A DNA stretch of 21,181 bases from Guillardia theta CCMP2712 (GCF_000315625.1 NW_005434664.1:957363-978543), one strand, 5' to 3'; counted from the first letter of the stretch, positions 1 through 10,059 are shown. Made by a program: numbers and translations. Notes: generated by a model from the sequence alone, not told the origin.

Positions 1-45
1 TCTGCTTTGTGTGATGAGAGCGTTGAGGAACCTCCTCCATGGGCT

Positions 46-98
46 CCTCCTCCTCCTCCTCCTCCTCCATGGGCTCTCCCTGTCTGATCGGCACTCAG
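46..98 (+). other. intron 3' end with CTC-rich pyrimidine tract
   Basis: A run of cctcctcct triplets and further pyrimidines leads to a ...cactcag acceptor at 98, immediately before the first recognisable nucleoside hydrolase codons. It reads as the polypyrimidine tract of an intron whose donor lies upstream of the window. An ORF starting here with poly-Ser is translation of this tract and not a protein N-terminus. Confidence 0.55.
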
Positions 99-2307
99 GG
101 TGTTGACGATGCGCTGGCGCTGATCCTGGCTGTTGTTGCTGGGCTGCACATCGAGGGCGTCACGATCGTTCATGGGAACTCCAAGAACATGCGGCAGATG
201 GGGCAGAACGCTCACGTTTGTCTACGGGCAGCTGGTAGGCAGAGGCGAGCTCTGAGAACATTCTTAGCTCGATCATGTGAAAGTTTGGAGGAGGGAGGGA
301 GGGAGGGAGGGAGGAAGGCGGGCAAGTAGGAGAGATGAAGAGAAGATGAGGGGTTTGGAGGGCGAGGCTTGCCTTGAGGAGTATATGCAAGGAAACGGTG
401 CAGTGAAAATCAGAAGAATGCAGTGAGGGTGAGGAGAAGGAAAGAAAGAGAGGGAGGGAGGGAGAGGAAGAGAAGGAGAGGAGAGCGATGCAAAAGCTCG
501 GGAGTGGAGGGAAGGAGTGAATGGAGGGAGAGCAGACTTTGATTTCATTCTGACATTCACGTCCCCGTCACCTCGACAGGAGCGGACCCTTCAGTCCCGG
601 TCTTCCTGGGAGCGCCGCAGCCGCTGGAGTCGGTCCACTTCAAGGAAGCAACCCATGATGGGGTCGACGTGAGAGGTTTCCTCCCCGTCCTTGCGACCTG
701 ACCAGCTGCTCGCAGGTGCATGGCAGTGATGGGCTGGGAGAAACTCGCCCGGTGATAGAGGAGGAGGACGTGAAGTTTGGAGACGGACACGCGAAGGATT
801 TCATCTACGAGAGATGTAAGACTTGTAACTTCCCGTTATGCTACATCATGGACAAGGTCAATGTCGTTGTCATCGTGATGCAAACATCGTCTTACAAACT
901 TTCCCATCATTGTCATACGAACAACTTTACCATCAACATCATCATCTGCATCATCATGTTCACGGTTGTCTTGACTTCTTCTTGTCGTGTGTGGACTGCA
1001 GGCAAGCAAGCAAGCGGAGAAATCACGATCATCACGTTGGGCCCGCTGACGAACATCGCTCTCTGCCTGCGGGAACATCCGGATCTTGTCAAGCATGTCA
1101 AGAGCCTGGTGGTCATGGGAGGGTCCTGTCTGGAGAAACGAGGTGATGGGGAAGGAAAGGAGCAAGGGTTCAGAGAAAGGGGGGGAAGGCAAGGAGAGGA
1201 AAAGGAGAGGAAGGAAGAGTAGGGAAGGGGAGGAGGGAGAAGACGGAAGGGGAAGGGAGAGGAGAGGAGAGGAGGGGAGGGGAGGAGGGGAGAAGACGGA
1301 AGGGGAGGGGAGGGGAGGGGAGAGAAGTGGTCGGCACTCAAAAAGAGAAGTCGACACTGTCAGACGTGAAACTTCATTCTCGCAGGTAACCGAACGCCAT
1401 CGGCTGAGGCAAACTTTGCAGAGGATCCGATGGCGGCGCATGAGGTAGGGAGGGGGAGGAGGCTGAGCGAGGGCATGACGAGGACGGTAAAGGTGCTTGT
1501 CGCTGGATTCAGAGAGATCGTCCTCGTTCCCCTCGACGTTACCCATCAGCTCGACCTCTTGTCCCTGCGACGAAATCTCCCTGACAGGTCGTTGTGCCGA
1601 CGTCCACGTCGCACCAGCAGCAGAACTGATGGCTCCAGCAGCGACCTTGGCCGGTTCTGCCACTCCATCTCCTCCTTCTACGTGGCTGCCTATTTCCGTC
1701 TGGGACACTCTTCCGTTCCTGTTTTTGCTGCAGCAGACTGAGATGGCAAACGTGACCGGTTGTTGCTCGGCAGATTCATGACCCCGCTTGTGTTGCCTAC
1801 ATGCTTCGTCCGAGCATGTTCAAGTGAGTCACATCGGGATCGCTCTTCTTCCGCTCTCCCTTCCTTCCTCCTACTCTCCCTCCTCTCATCTATTCTTCTC
1901 TCTGTGACTATCACTGTCGCTGACCCCATTTCCCTTCCTTCCCTCCTCCCTTTCTTCCTCCTCTCCCCCTCTGTTCCTGCTGATGTGCTTGATAGAGGGC
2001 GAGACGCTCGAGTGGATGTAGAGACTGAGGGGAGATTGACCAAAGGACAGTCTGTGAGATCTTGAAAGCTTCCTGCCTGGCCGACGTTGAACCCTCCTGC
2101 AGGTCGTTGACTGGTTCGGTCAAACCGGAAGACCCGTCAACTGCAAAATCCTGCTGGAGGTCCGAGGTGTCTCATGCTGATCCAGTGGAGCTCAGAAAAG
2201 TTCAGGTGAACTCTGCCGAGTTCGAGAACCTCTTCGTCGACAGCTTGAAACAAGCTGGAGGAGCAGCTGAGAGTGAGGGAGAGGCTCCAGAGTTCTTGTT
2301 GGTGTGA
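99..2307 (+). CDS. Ribonucleoside hydrolase (IU-NH family), 5' partial, 11 visible exons
   Basis: Hydrolyses the N-glycosidic bond of ribonucleosides to base plus ribose, a salvage reaction. Exons read at 99-234, 580-668, 716-815, 1002-1142, 1386-1444, 1493-1587, 1639-1714, 1774-1823, 1996-2053, 2103-2159 and 2206-2307. These join in frame to 320 residues ending in TGA. Family hallmarks in order: GVDDALAL (two of the metal-binding Asp cluster), LGPLTNIALCLR, LVVMGGS, AEANFAEDPMAA, VPLDVTHQ, IHDPACVAYML (the His-Asp-Pro motif with the catalytic-type His and a metal Asp), RVDVETEGRLTKGQ, and a C-terminal FENLFVDSL. The first Asp of the DxDxGxDD motif should be in the missing upstream exon. Introns include several of 46-59 nt and larger polypurine ones. 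The 1588-1638 and 1715-1773 introns were chosen because removing them restores the family's normal spacing between THQ and HDP. Substrate preference cannot be told from sequence. Family call is firm; a few boundaries are less so. Confidence 0.9.
235..579 (+). repeat. polypurine (GGGA/GAGG-rich) intron of the nucleoside hydrolase gene
   Basis: Sense strand is strongly purine-rich, with repeated gggagggaggg blocks near 290-310 and 450-480. The intron then switches to a short pyrimidine-containing acceptor ending cctcgacag. The G-runs could form quadruplexes in the transcript. No coding potential beyond low-complexity ORFs. Confidence 0.7.
1143..1385 (+). repeat. polypurine low-complexity intron
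   Basis: About 200 nt of nearly uninterrupted A/G, built from drifting ggggagggga and gaggagagga units, lies between the exon ending in the MGGS motif and the exon encoding AEANFAEDP. The antisense Ser/Pro/Leu-rich ORFs over it are artefacts of this composition. Confidence 0.8.
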
Positions 2308-2864
2308 CACAGAGCTGCAGGGCCTGCAAAGAAGGTGAAACTCTCCAACCTCAAGGAGATCGACATGCCGCCGCCAGGTTGCTATCAGGGGGATGAGGAT
2401 GAGCCTGTGAAGATTACAAGAACGATGAATATGTTGTTTGTTATTGCTGTTGTGTGTGATTGCTGTTGATGATAACGACGATTTTGATCATAATCATGAT
2501 GCGGGTGACGTTGGTGCTAATGATAAAGAAAGTTCCGAATGTCGAAATTTTGTTTTTCTCTTCATTGACGAGGATGATACAGGAACGTGTAAAGGCCCTC
2601 GGTCGTGCTGTCATGCAACCAAGTCTGGTACAGCGGTGAGCAGTAGGACTAGGGCTGGTCAGTAGGACTAGGGTTGGTGCACAGGAAAGTTGATGAGGGA
2701 GAGGAGACGAGAAGACAGGAGAAGGGGAGAGGTCAGGCTGCTGGGAAGAGAAGGGAGAGCAGTGGAGGGGAGCAGACGAGAGGCAGGAAGGAAAGTGGAA
2801 AAGGCAAAGGGAGGGAATGAGATCAATACGAGGAGGAAAGAGAAGGGAAACAGGTGCGTTGGTA
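2308..2864. other. intergenic spacer
   Basis: Holds the 3' flank of the nucleoside hydrolase, a TGAT/AATGAT-rich simple stretch near 2405-2530 and a purine-rich block at 2685-2850. No family-level coding was recognised. An upstream exon of the Nudix gene could lie here (for example an ATG near 2614 followed by a gtgagc donor at about 2636), but its frame does not join cleanly to the next exon. Confidence 0.5.
2640..2677 (+). repeat. two-copy direct repeat, about 20 nt
   Basis: The unit cagtaggactaggg(c/t)tggt occurs twice in tandem, with one base different between copies. Non-coding, in the spacer before the Nudix gene. Confidence 0.75.
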
Positions 2865-3302
2865 ATGTTTTCTGGATTTCACCAGGTCACGAGGGTTGGC
2901 GTCGGTGTGCTAGTCATCAAAGAAGACCTTCCAGGAAAAGTTCTCGTGGGCAAGTAATGCTCACTCTCCTCCTCCCAGTCCTCGACGTCTCGCCCATCCA
3001 CCCTCCCCTTCTCACTCCCACCCTCCCCTTCTCCCTCCCTCCCTCATGCACTTCACTCTATCTGCGAGTAACTTTTTCTCGCCTCTCTCCAGACGCGCAG
3101 GGTCGCATGGAGCGGGGAGGTATCAACTTCCAGGGGGGCATCTTGAGATCGGAGAGGTGAGGACAAGGGAAGGAGGCCAAGGATTGTACCTGAAGGACAT
3201 GGCAGTCCTGGGAGCATTGCGCCATTCGTGAGTGCGAGGAGGAGACCGGGATAGTCTTGAAGGTTGAGAAACTATTACGATGATGATGATGATGGAGATC
3301 AC

Positions 3303-3335
<33 letters not shown>

Positions 3336-3876
3336 AATGATGATGATGAGTGGAGCTAGCTATGGGGGCGTTGTGACCTTGGTTTTATTGAGCAGAAAGC
3401 ACAATTCCTGGCTGTCACCAACGATCACATGCCAGAGGACGGTAGCGTGACACGCTGCTGCTCCTAGACAGTGACGTGTTCGCTAAAGGGAAACACTACG
3501 TCACCATCATCATGATCGGAGTATGCTCATCGGATCAGGTAGGCTACTGACATAGCACCCCCCACTACAGCCTCTCTTCCCCCCCATTCCCCCCCCTGCC
3601 CCCCCCTCTCAGCTTCCTCCGTTGACGTGCATGCAGGTTGCCAGGCTAATGGAGCCGGACAAGTGTGAAGGATGGAGTTGGGAGGACTGGAAGCAGGTGA
3701 GCAGGACTTGCTGCGCGGGGGTTGCTGTGACCAGCTCACAGATGCCGTCTCCGCTGTTCCATCCTCTGAGCAAGGTTGTGAGCTCCGGCTTCGAGCTTCC
3801 CTCGCCGGAGGAGGTGATGAAAGGAGACTTCTTCGCACGGGTAGGAGGCGTTTGGGGTCGGAGAGGATCTCTTTGA
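2865..3876 (+). CDS. Nudix hydrolase, NUDT15/MutT-like, 7 exons
   Basis: Expected to hydrolyse a nucleoside diphosphate linked to another moiety, with NUDT15-type enzymes acting on (modified) nucleoside triphosphates. Exons: 2865-2953, 3093-3156, 3206-3262, 3396-(3430 or 3441), (3472 or 3468)-3538, 3637-3696, 3742-3876. The Nudix box GX5EX7REUXEEXGU is perfect once the 49-nt intron is removed: GGHLEIGE ends exon 2 and SWEHCAIRECEEETGI opens exon 3. Before it comes RVGVGVLVIKE, and after it KHYVTIIMIG and the NUDT15-like EPDKCEGWSWEDW. Length 168-173 residues, close to NUDT15. The start at 2865 is the nearest in-frame ATG (MFSGFHQ); exon 1 might instead begin at a ...ttcaccag acceptor at 2885. 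The exon 4/5 junction is ambiguous: a 26-nt GT-AG intron or a 41-nt GC-AG intron. The second spaces TND and GKHYVTI more like the family. No signal peptide seen, so probably soluble. Confidence 0.85.
3279..3350 (+). repeat. (GAT)n microsatellite in Nudix intron
   Basis: Some 70 nt of gat/atg triplets with a few interruptions, inside the intron between the Nudix-box exon and the next exon (3263-3395). Confidence 0.9.
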
Positions 3877-4040
3877 CGCATCGCTCAGACTCCTCCCAGT
3901 CTCCGCATGGGATGCGGCATCGACATGTTGTCTGCAGTGTTGTGAGAGATCCAAGAACTGTCCCTTGTCATCAAATCATGAAGAAACAAATGAAAGGCGA
4001 GCATGAATGAGCAGGAAGCAGAACGACAAGGGCTGGTGAT

Positions 4041-4070
4041 GAGGACGAGGACGAGGACGAGGACGAGGAG
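4041..4070 (+). repeat. (GAGGAC)n short tandem repeat
   Basis: Four to five tandem gaggac/gacgag hexamers directly downstream of the Nudix gene. Non-coding. Confidence 0.85.
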
Positions 4071-4281
4071 TTCTCAGTCGAAAGCTAGCCCTTCCCCACT
4101 CTCCTCACATGCCCTCCCACTCACCCTGTACCATCACTATTGACAGTCTAGTCGCTCCGTCCTCCTTCTGTCCTGCCGACCCCATTTTTCACCATTGCGA
4201 CTTTGTGGAGAGGTTGTAGCACTGGCACGTCACGGTTTATATCCCGATATTGAAAAGAAACTGCAAATACTCGTAAATTTA

Positions 4282-4323
4282 GTCAACTTGACCTATAAAC
4301 TATAGAATTACAGCCAAGTTGAC
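4282..4323. repeat. 9-bp perfect inverted repeat followed by A-rich run
   Basis: GTCAACTTG at 4282-4290 is exactly complementary to CAAGTTGAC at 4315-4323, with a 24-nt AT-rich loop. The sequence aataaaaaaa follows directly. It could be a folded 3' end of the Nudix transcript or the remains of a small foldback element. Confidence 0.5.
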
Positions 4324-4540
4324 AATAAAAAAAGTATTGCCAGCAGGCTGGACCCTCCAATGTGGGGGACGAGGGCGTCCAACTTCTTAAGGTTTACTCA
4401 ACTTTCGAATAAAATCCCAAGTCCTTTTGTAAGTTGCACCCCACCCCCTCCATCTCCAGCATGTCGCCTTGCCACCGGTGATTTACAGCATATCCATCGA
4501 CTTTACCACCGGTACATGTTGTACCCACCCGGATGTCGAT

Positions 4541-4585
4541 GGTCACAAGGTCACAAGGTCACAAGGTCAGTCACAAGGTCACAAG
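4541..4585 (+). repeat. octamer tandem repeat (GGTCACAA)n
   Basis: About five copies of ggtcacaa, with one slipped copy (ggtcagtcacaa) and a diverged last copy. Not coding. Confidence 0.85.
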
Positions 4586-5781
4586 ATCATGATTGAGGTC
4601 CCAATCGTTGCAATTTCATGACCGCTGGATCCTCCGGGAGGACAGGATTCACGTACCAAAACATTTGAAGTAATACTCAGATTTCAACGTGAAAGGTTCA
4701 AATTTTAAAGGACAAAATCAGGAAACTACCGATATTTCTTCAGATTGGGAACCAGCACCCACCTTCAAAAATACAGGTCGACATTTTGTTGTAGCTGTTT
4801 TCACTGCTTCAAGTAAGATCACCCTACCTACTTCACATCCACCTACTGTACGGAAAAGTACCCGTACTTGCTCAGACGAGCGGTCTCGAGATTAACTAAA
4901 CAAACACCGCTTCATGAAATTTCTCCTATTATTAGAGTTCAATACATGCTCCCCGGATTTTTAAATTTGTTTTAATGATAATAGCGGAAACCATTTTAAG
5001 TTTACATCTGTTTTAAAAGGGGTGCTCACGGATACATTCAAGCTCTTCCGCTCTCTGTTGTCGACGCCAATCTCTCGTAATCTCCGGTGACCCCACCCAC
5101 CCACCACCCCCACCGTCCATACTACCCACCACCTGTCAAATACGCTGTCGGCGAGAAAGGACCCCTGATTCCTAGGCAAATTCCACGGCCTGAAATGGTA
5201 CCCATGGACCCCCACCCCTACGTAGTGTCCTGACTTTTAACTCAAGTTGAGAGCTCTCCACCCACCCCCACCCTCATGATCATCCCTTGCTTCTCACACC
5301 CACCCTCCTTTCCTGAATATCCGGTACTACCCACCCTTCTTGATACCTGAGTGCAATTTCACCCCACTGTGGACTTGAAAGCGTAATCTCCTGGTGAAGG
5401 TACCGGTACTCGTACACATTCAAGGGGTCATGGACTCGATCACCCGACCCCTGATTGTTAAAAACTATCATGCTTCTGACCCCCACCCCTGATGTCGTAC
5501 GCAATTGACCACCCTACCCTCCCAAGATACCCTTGGAGCACCATCCAAGCGCGCGCCGCAAGGACGATGGTGGAAAGAAGCGGGAGTAAGAAGAAGGCGA
5601 GTACGAGCATGACTGATGTTTCTAGCCTCTCCATCAGCTTCGTGTAGCTCCTCTCAAACATTGAATAGACCCTTTTCTTCAGTTTATGCACACAAGTGAA
5701 GAGTGAGGGAGATTCCTTGTTGACCAGATCTTGCAGTCGTCGGAGGAAGACTGATTGTCTTCGAGACGTTTGTGGGCTGAA

Positions 5782-8700
5782 ATGGCGCCAACTGTCTCGC
5801 GCCGTCGAGCGCCAGTGCCCATGAAGCACTTTCATGATTCCGGTTCTGAGAGCACGGATGACGACAGTCACATTCTGCCCATCCCCATCGAGAACATTCG
5901 TCCTCGTGCCAACTCCAACAAACCAGGAGCAAGCCCCAAGAGCTGTCTCCTCAGCGATGACTCGGAGATTCAAAGCGGCAGCTTCAACATGAGATTCCTG
6001 TATGACGACCTAGAGGTTGAGTTCCGAGCTCAGTACTGGAGTTACTGCTTGCCAAGGATCCGCATTGCCTGCCTGGTGAGCTTCCTGTGGACCACGCTGC
6101 GCTTCGTCCTCGGCATCATAGAGCTATCCATCTCAGAGGAAGACTACATGTGGTGCTGCGGAAAGATTGCTGTCCTGATCCCGACAGTGCCGAGGGACGA
6201 GAAATGGAAGCATGTGGTGGTTATTTTCATTGAGATGCTGTTTGGACTTTTCTGCCTCCTGTGCCTCGCCGACCAGAACTGCTCCTTTCTCAAGTATTTG
6301 CTGCGGAGGGTGTACAGGCACAGCCCTGTCATGCAGAAAGATGAGAAGTACAAGGCGATCATGGAGAAAAACTTCATGTGGTTTGTGGTGATCATGCAAG
6401 TCCAGATGGCATGCGCTCCAATGTATCCCTGGGGGCAGGTGTCTCTATGGAGCATCTCGCAAGTTGAGTGGCTCCTTGCATGCTTCGGGGTGCTGATGCA
6501 GTTCAGATTCATCCACACAGCAACTTGGATCTTGTCTTGCTTCACCATCACGGGGATGATCGCCCTATTCGGGGGATCAGACTGTGTACTGACGATGGAG
6601 AAGCTGCCGACAGCCGTTGGCATCGGGGTGGTGTCAATGATCGTTTCATGGAGGAGGGAGCAAAGCTATCGGCTGCAGTTCCTCTCTGTTTCAAGGAGTA
6701 AGTTCTACAGGAAGCATTTCGAGTCTATCCTCAAGCACATGCTGCCCTCAGCAGCCGCTGAGTTCCTGCTGGGGAGGACGTGCGAGAACGTGACTTCCAA
6801 GAAGAACCTGGAGTCGAACGAGTTCGGCAACTACCACGAAAGCACGAGCGTGCTGTTCGTGCGAGTGAACATCGAGGACTCGGGGCTGAAGGCGGAGGAG
6901 ATGGTCAAAGATCTCAACTCCTTCTTCCGCGCCATGGACTCTGAGGTCCATCGGCACAGGAACGCGTTCAAGGTGGAGACGATAGGGGCAGAGTACATGG
7001 TGGCGTCCGGTGTGCCCGACAAGTGCTCGCGGCATGCTCAGGTGCTGGCCCGCCTGTCCCTATCACTGCAGCGATGCGTAAAGGGGATGACCTGGTCATC
7101 TGGCAAGGAGGTGAGACTGAGGATGGGGATCCATAGCGGCTGCTGCTTCGCGGGGATCGCAGGCAGAGATACGCCGAGGTTCCGTCTGTTCGGGGACACG
7201 GTAAACACGGCCGCAAGGATGAAGAGCATCGCAGCTGGGGAGAAGAGCAAGGCCAACTGGGATATGCAGCTACCGGACAGAGAGGCGTACTGCAGTATCA
7301 TCCTCTCCAACGAGACAGCAGAACTGCTCAAGTTGTCGTCGTGCACCAGGGAGCTGCTGGCAGATGAAGCCTACACGTTGAGCTTCAAGCGGGAGAAGGC
7401 TGTCATGAAGAGGCTGGGGAAGGTCGAGGTGAGTGTGGCAGCAGCCTGCTGCTGTGATTGGGAGAGGTCGTGCTGACTATGCCTTGCCCTTCAGGTCAAA
7501 GGCAAAGGGGAGATGACGATATGGCAGATGTTCAGGACGTCTGCCTTCTCGCACATCGTCGACATCGACAAGTTCTCGCAGAGCTTCCACGGCTCGAAGG
7601 GCTTCATGCAGTCCAACATCATCTTCGAGTCCAACGAGGAGGCTCAGGCTGATACCAGCAACCATCGTCGTCGCAACTCCATGGACAAGAAGGAAGAATT
7701 CCTCCAGCGCCTCAACTCAGACGCCCTGCCCCGGTCCAGTTCACATGACACGGAGGGGAGCGACGACTGGGAAGAGACGTGCAGCTCGTCGGATGAAGGA
7801 TCTTCCCATGACCTCGTCGCTAAGATCCAGAAGGCTTCATGGAAGTCTCCCTTCATGCCGAGGGAGGTCAAGAGGGACAAGCACATGTATCAGGCAGTGG
7901 AGGAGCTCCCAGTTGACACTCTCTTCCAGCAAGCGCAGAAGCCTCTCAAGACGCTGTCGATGAGGTTCGTTGACGAGGAGCTGGAGGACATCTACGTCAC
8001 GCTTAGGAATCAGTCGATCCGTGGGCAGCAGCTCACAGGGTCTCTCATCACCTTCTTCTTCACTTTCACCGTCATCGCCTTCGACTGGTCGCTGGTCCGC
8101 AGCCACAAGGCGGGGGTCGTCAGCTACATCGCCTTCTTCGCCTTCCTGGTTCAGATCGTCGCTTGCTACGGACTGTTCTGGCTCCGCTGTCAGACCAAGG
8201 TCTATAGCCGATGGCAGACGTTCTTCTCCTCCCTCTCCTGCATCTCCTTCGGCGCTGTCTTCATCGTCGCTATGCACTTCGTCCCCGACATGGAGCTGAT
8301 CCGAGACAGTCAGACCTGGTTCCTGATGATGTGGGACCCTCGCATTTTCCTGCTGACCTGCCTCAATGTGAGTCTCCATCCTCCTTCCTCCCTACCAACA
8401 TGATCCATAGCCGACGCCTCCTCTTGCTCTTCTTGCCCTCCTCGTCCCCCTCACACTTCCTCCGCAGGTTCAGGGCCTCTGGATGCTCCCTGCCTTTCCG
8501 GTGGGCACCGTCCTCGTCCTCTGCTTCACCGCCGACTTCTTCACAAGCATCTCCGTGCATACGTCAGGAGGCTTCGAGACGTGCGGCTCAGGGTCCGTCG
8601 ACCTGCTCAAGGTCCCTTACGCCTACGTCCTCCTCCCCGCCCTCTTCGCCATCTACAACCTGTGGCAGACTGAGATGAATGAGAGGCTTCAGCTCGGCTG

Positions 8701-10059
8701 GCTGATCCAGGCGAAGGCGCTGCAGAAGAGGGTGGAGATGGCGGCGCAGACGCTGATCCCCGCGCACGTGCTCAAGGCGCAGACCATGGCGATTATCGAG
8801 TCGGCGGGGAGCTGGGGAATGGATATGGACGACCTGCATATCCTGCCGAGCTTCTTCTTCTCGGAGAGCCTGCCGTCGGTATGCCAGCTCATGGCGGACG
8901 TGGAGGGTTTCACTGCGCTGTCGTCGGGGCTGGAGGCGAAGAAGCTGTTCGAGGCCGTGAACGAGCTTTTCACTGAGTTTGACACGCTCTGCCGACTGTG
9001 GAGGATAACCAAGATCGAGACCATTGGAGATGGTAAAACTCCGCTCTCCCTCCCTCCTTCCTCCCCTCCCTTCTCCCGTGTCTTGCTAACTGCTGTCTAC
9101 GTCCTCCCATCTCGATACCCCTCGTCCTCCCTCACCGATCAATACTCCTCGCCCTCCTACTCTCCCTCCCTCTCACCTTGTCTGGCCTGACTTTGATTGC
9201 AGCCTACTGGTGTGCCGTCGGTCTCGATCATCCTGCTGACCGCGAGGACGCGCTTCGGCTGATGCAAGTCGCGCTGATCATGCAGCAGCGGTTGAGGTCA
9301 AGAGGCTTGCGAACCCTCTCTGGGCAACGTCTCAAGATGCGGATTGGCTTACACTGGGGGCCTGTGGTTGGAGGGGTAAGTCTCCCCTCCCCTCCCCTTT
9401 CCTCCCCTCCCCTTATCCCCTGCCCTTCTCCTCCTCCCTGCTCTCTCACTCTTCTCTCCTCCCTCTCCCTCCCCTCTCCTCTTCACCCTCCTCCTTTCTC
9501 CTTCGTTTCTGTCTCCTCCCTCCATCTCCTCCGCTGTCTCCTCACCAAGTGCCAGGTGGTGGGCTGGAAAATGCCGCGCTATCATCTCTTCGGAAGGAAC
9601 GTGGACCTGGTCATGGCAATGGAGCAACTCGGTACGAGCGAGGGAGCCGTCGCCTCCTCCTCTTTCATGGAGCTCACTGGCGTTCCCTGCGGACACGAGT
9701 TCTCAGCCGAGTACTTCCGGCAGATGTGGGGGAAGAGCGGGTTTGTGCGAGACTTCGGGGCTATCGACGAGAAGAAGGAGGAGGAGAGGAGGAAGGAGGG
9801 AGAGAGGATTAAGGAGGGGCTGATGAAGGAGGACGAGGAGGTGTGGGGGGCAGCGCAGGAAGGGAACATGGGAATGCAGTCGAACGTGAGCACGACAGTG
9901 GAGTGCTCGGAGCAGATCCTGAGGGATTGTGGGGAGGCGATGAATTTCACAGTAAGGGAGTATGAGATGAAGGACAAGCACAAGATAGAAGTGCTGGAAC
10001 ATCTCTTCCAGAACTTTGACGAGGAAGTAGAGGAGTTCTCGATCAAGACCGTCTTGTAA
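5782..10059 (+). CDS. Transmembrane double-domain class III nucleotide cyclase (adenylyl/guanylyl), 1253 aa
   Basis: Makes cAMP or cGMP from the nucleoside triphosphate at a membrane. Exons 5782-7428, 7495-8367, 8468-9032, 9203-9375 and 9556-10059 join without frame breaks; the start is the first ATG (gaaATGg context). Order: cytosolic N-terminus; about six membrane helices (residues ~94-300); helical linker KHMLPSAAAEFLL; catalytic domain 1 (~350-520, ending VKGKGEMTIW); acidic/serine linker with RRRNS (Ser611); a second block of about six helices (~730-905); linker; catalytic domain 2 (~975-1130); KE-rich tail. Domain 1 keeps the transition-state Asn475 and Arg479 (VNTAARM) but both metal Asp positions are lost (Arg361, Ala403). 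Domain 2 keeps both Asp (984 in MADVEGFT, 1028 in ETIGD) but has Asp1103 and Ala1107 instead of Asn and Arg. The halves should share one active site. Glu399 (KVETIG) is the guanylyl-type purine residue; Arg468 is atypical. The layout equals animal tmACs with the halves swapped, as in ciliate/Plasmodium GCs but without their ATPase-like domain. Confidence 0.93.
9033..9202 (+). other. pyrimidine-rich cyclase intron splitting the metal-binding GD motif
   Basis: This 170-nt GT-AG intron interrupts the Ala codon directly after Asp1028 (ETIGD|AYW). Together with 9376-9555, which falls after GPVVGG, it is rich in ctccctcc on the sense strand, the reverse of the purine-rich introns of the first gene. 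Confidence 0.8.

Larger units (their letters stand above)
3877..5781. other. gene-poor spacer between Nudix and cyclase genes
   Basis: About 1.9 kb with no family-level coding on either strand. From about 4210 to 4990 it is more AT-rich than its surroundings. From about 5085 to 5510 it is rich in CCACCC/ACCCCC words, with the phrase tactacccacc at about 5118 and 5323 and the phrase acccccacccct at about 5207 and 5478. Short repeats inside are listed separately. The promoter and 5' UTR of the cyclase should be at its right end, but no clear core element was seen. An antisense ORF at its right edge is covered in the findings. Confidence 0.55.

Noticed and set aside
836-1708. 290-codon minus-strand ORF across the nucleoside hydrolase gene
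   Set aside because: It crosses exons and a polypurine intron whose reverse complement gives Ser/Pro/Leu-only sequence; the plus strand has clear family motifs.
4541-4585. GGTCA array as a nuclear-receptor response element
   Set aside because: It is a plain octamer tandem repeat in a protist-like genome, far from the gene starts; the match to the half-site is incidental.
3877-5781. Search for a P-type ATPase domain upstream of the cyclase
   Set aside because: No DKTGT-like or other ATPase motif was seen in the spacer on the plus strand, so the ATPase-cyclase fusion of alveolates is not supported within this window.
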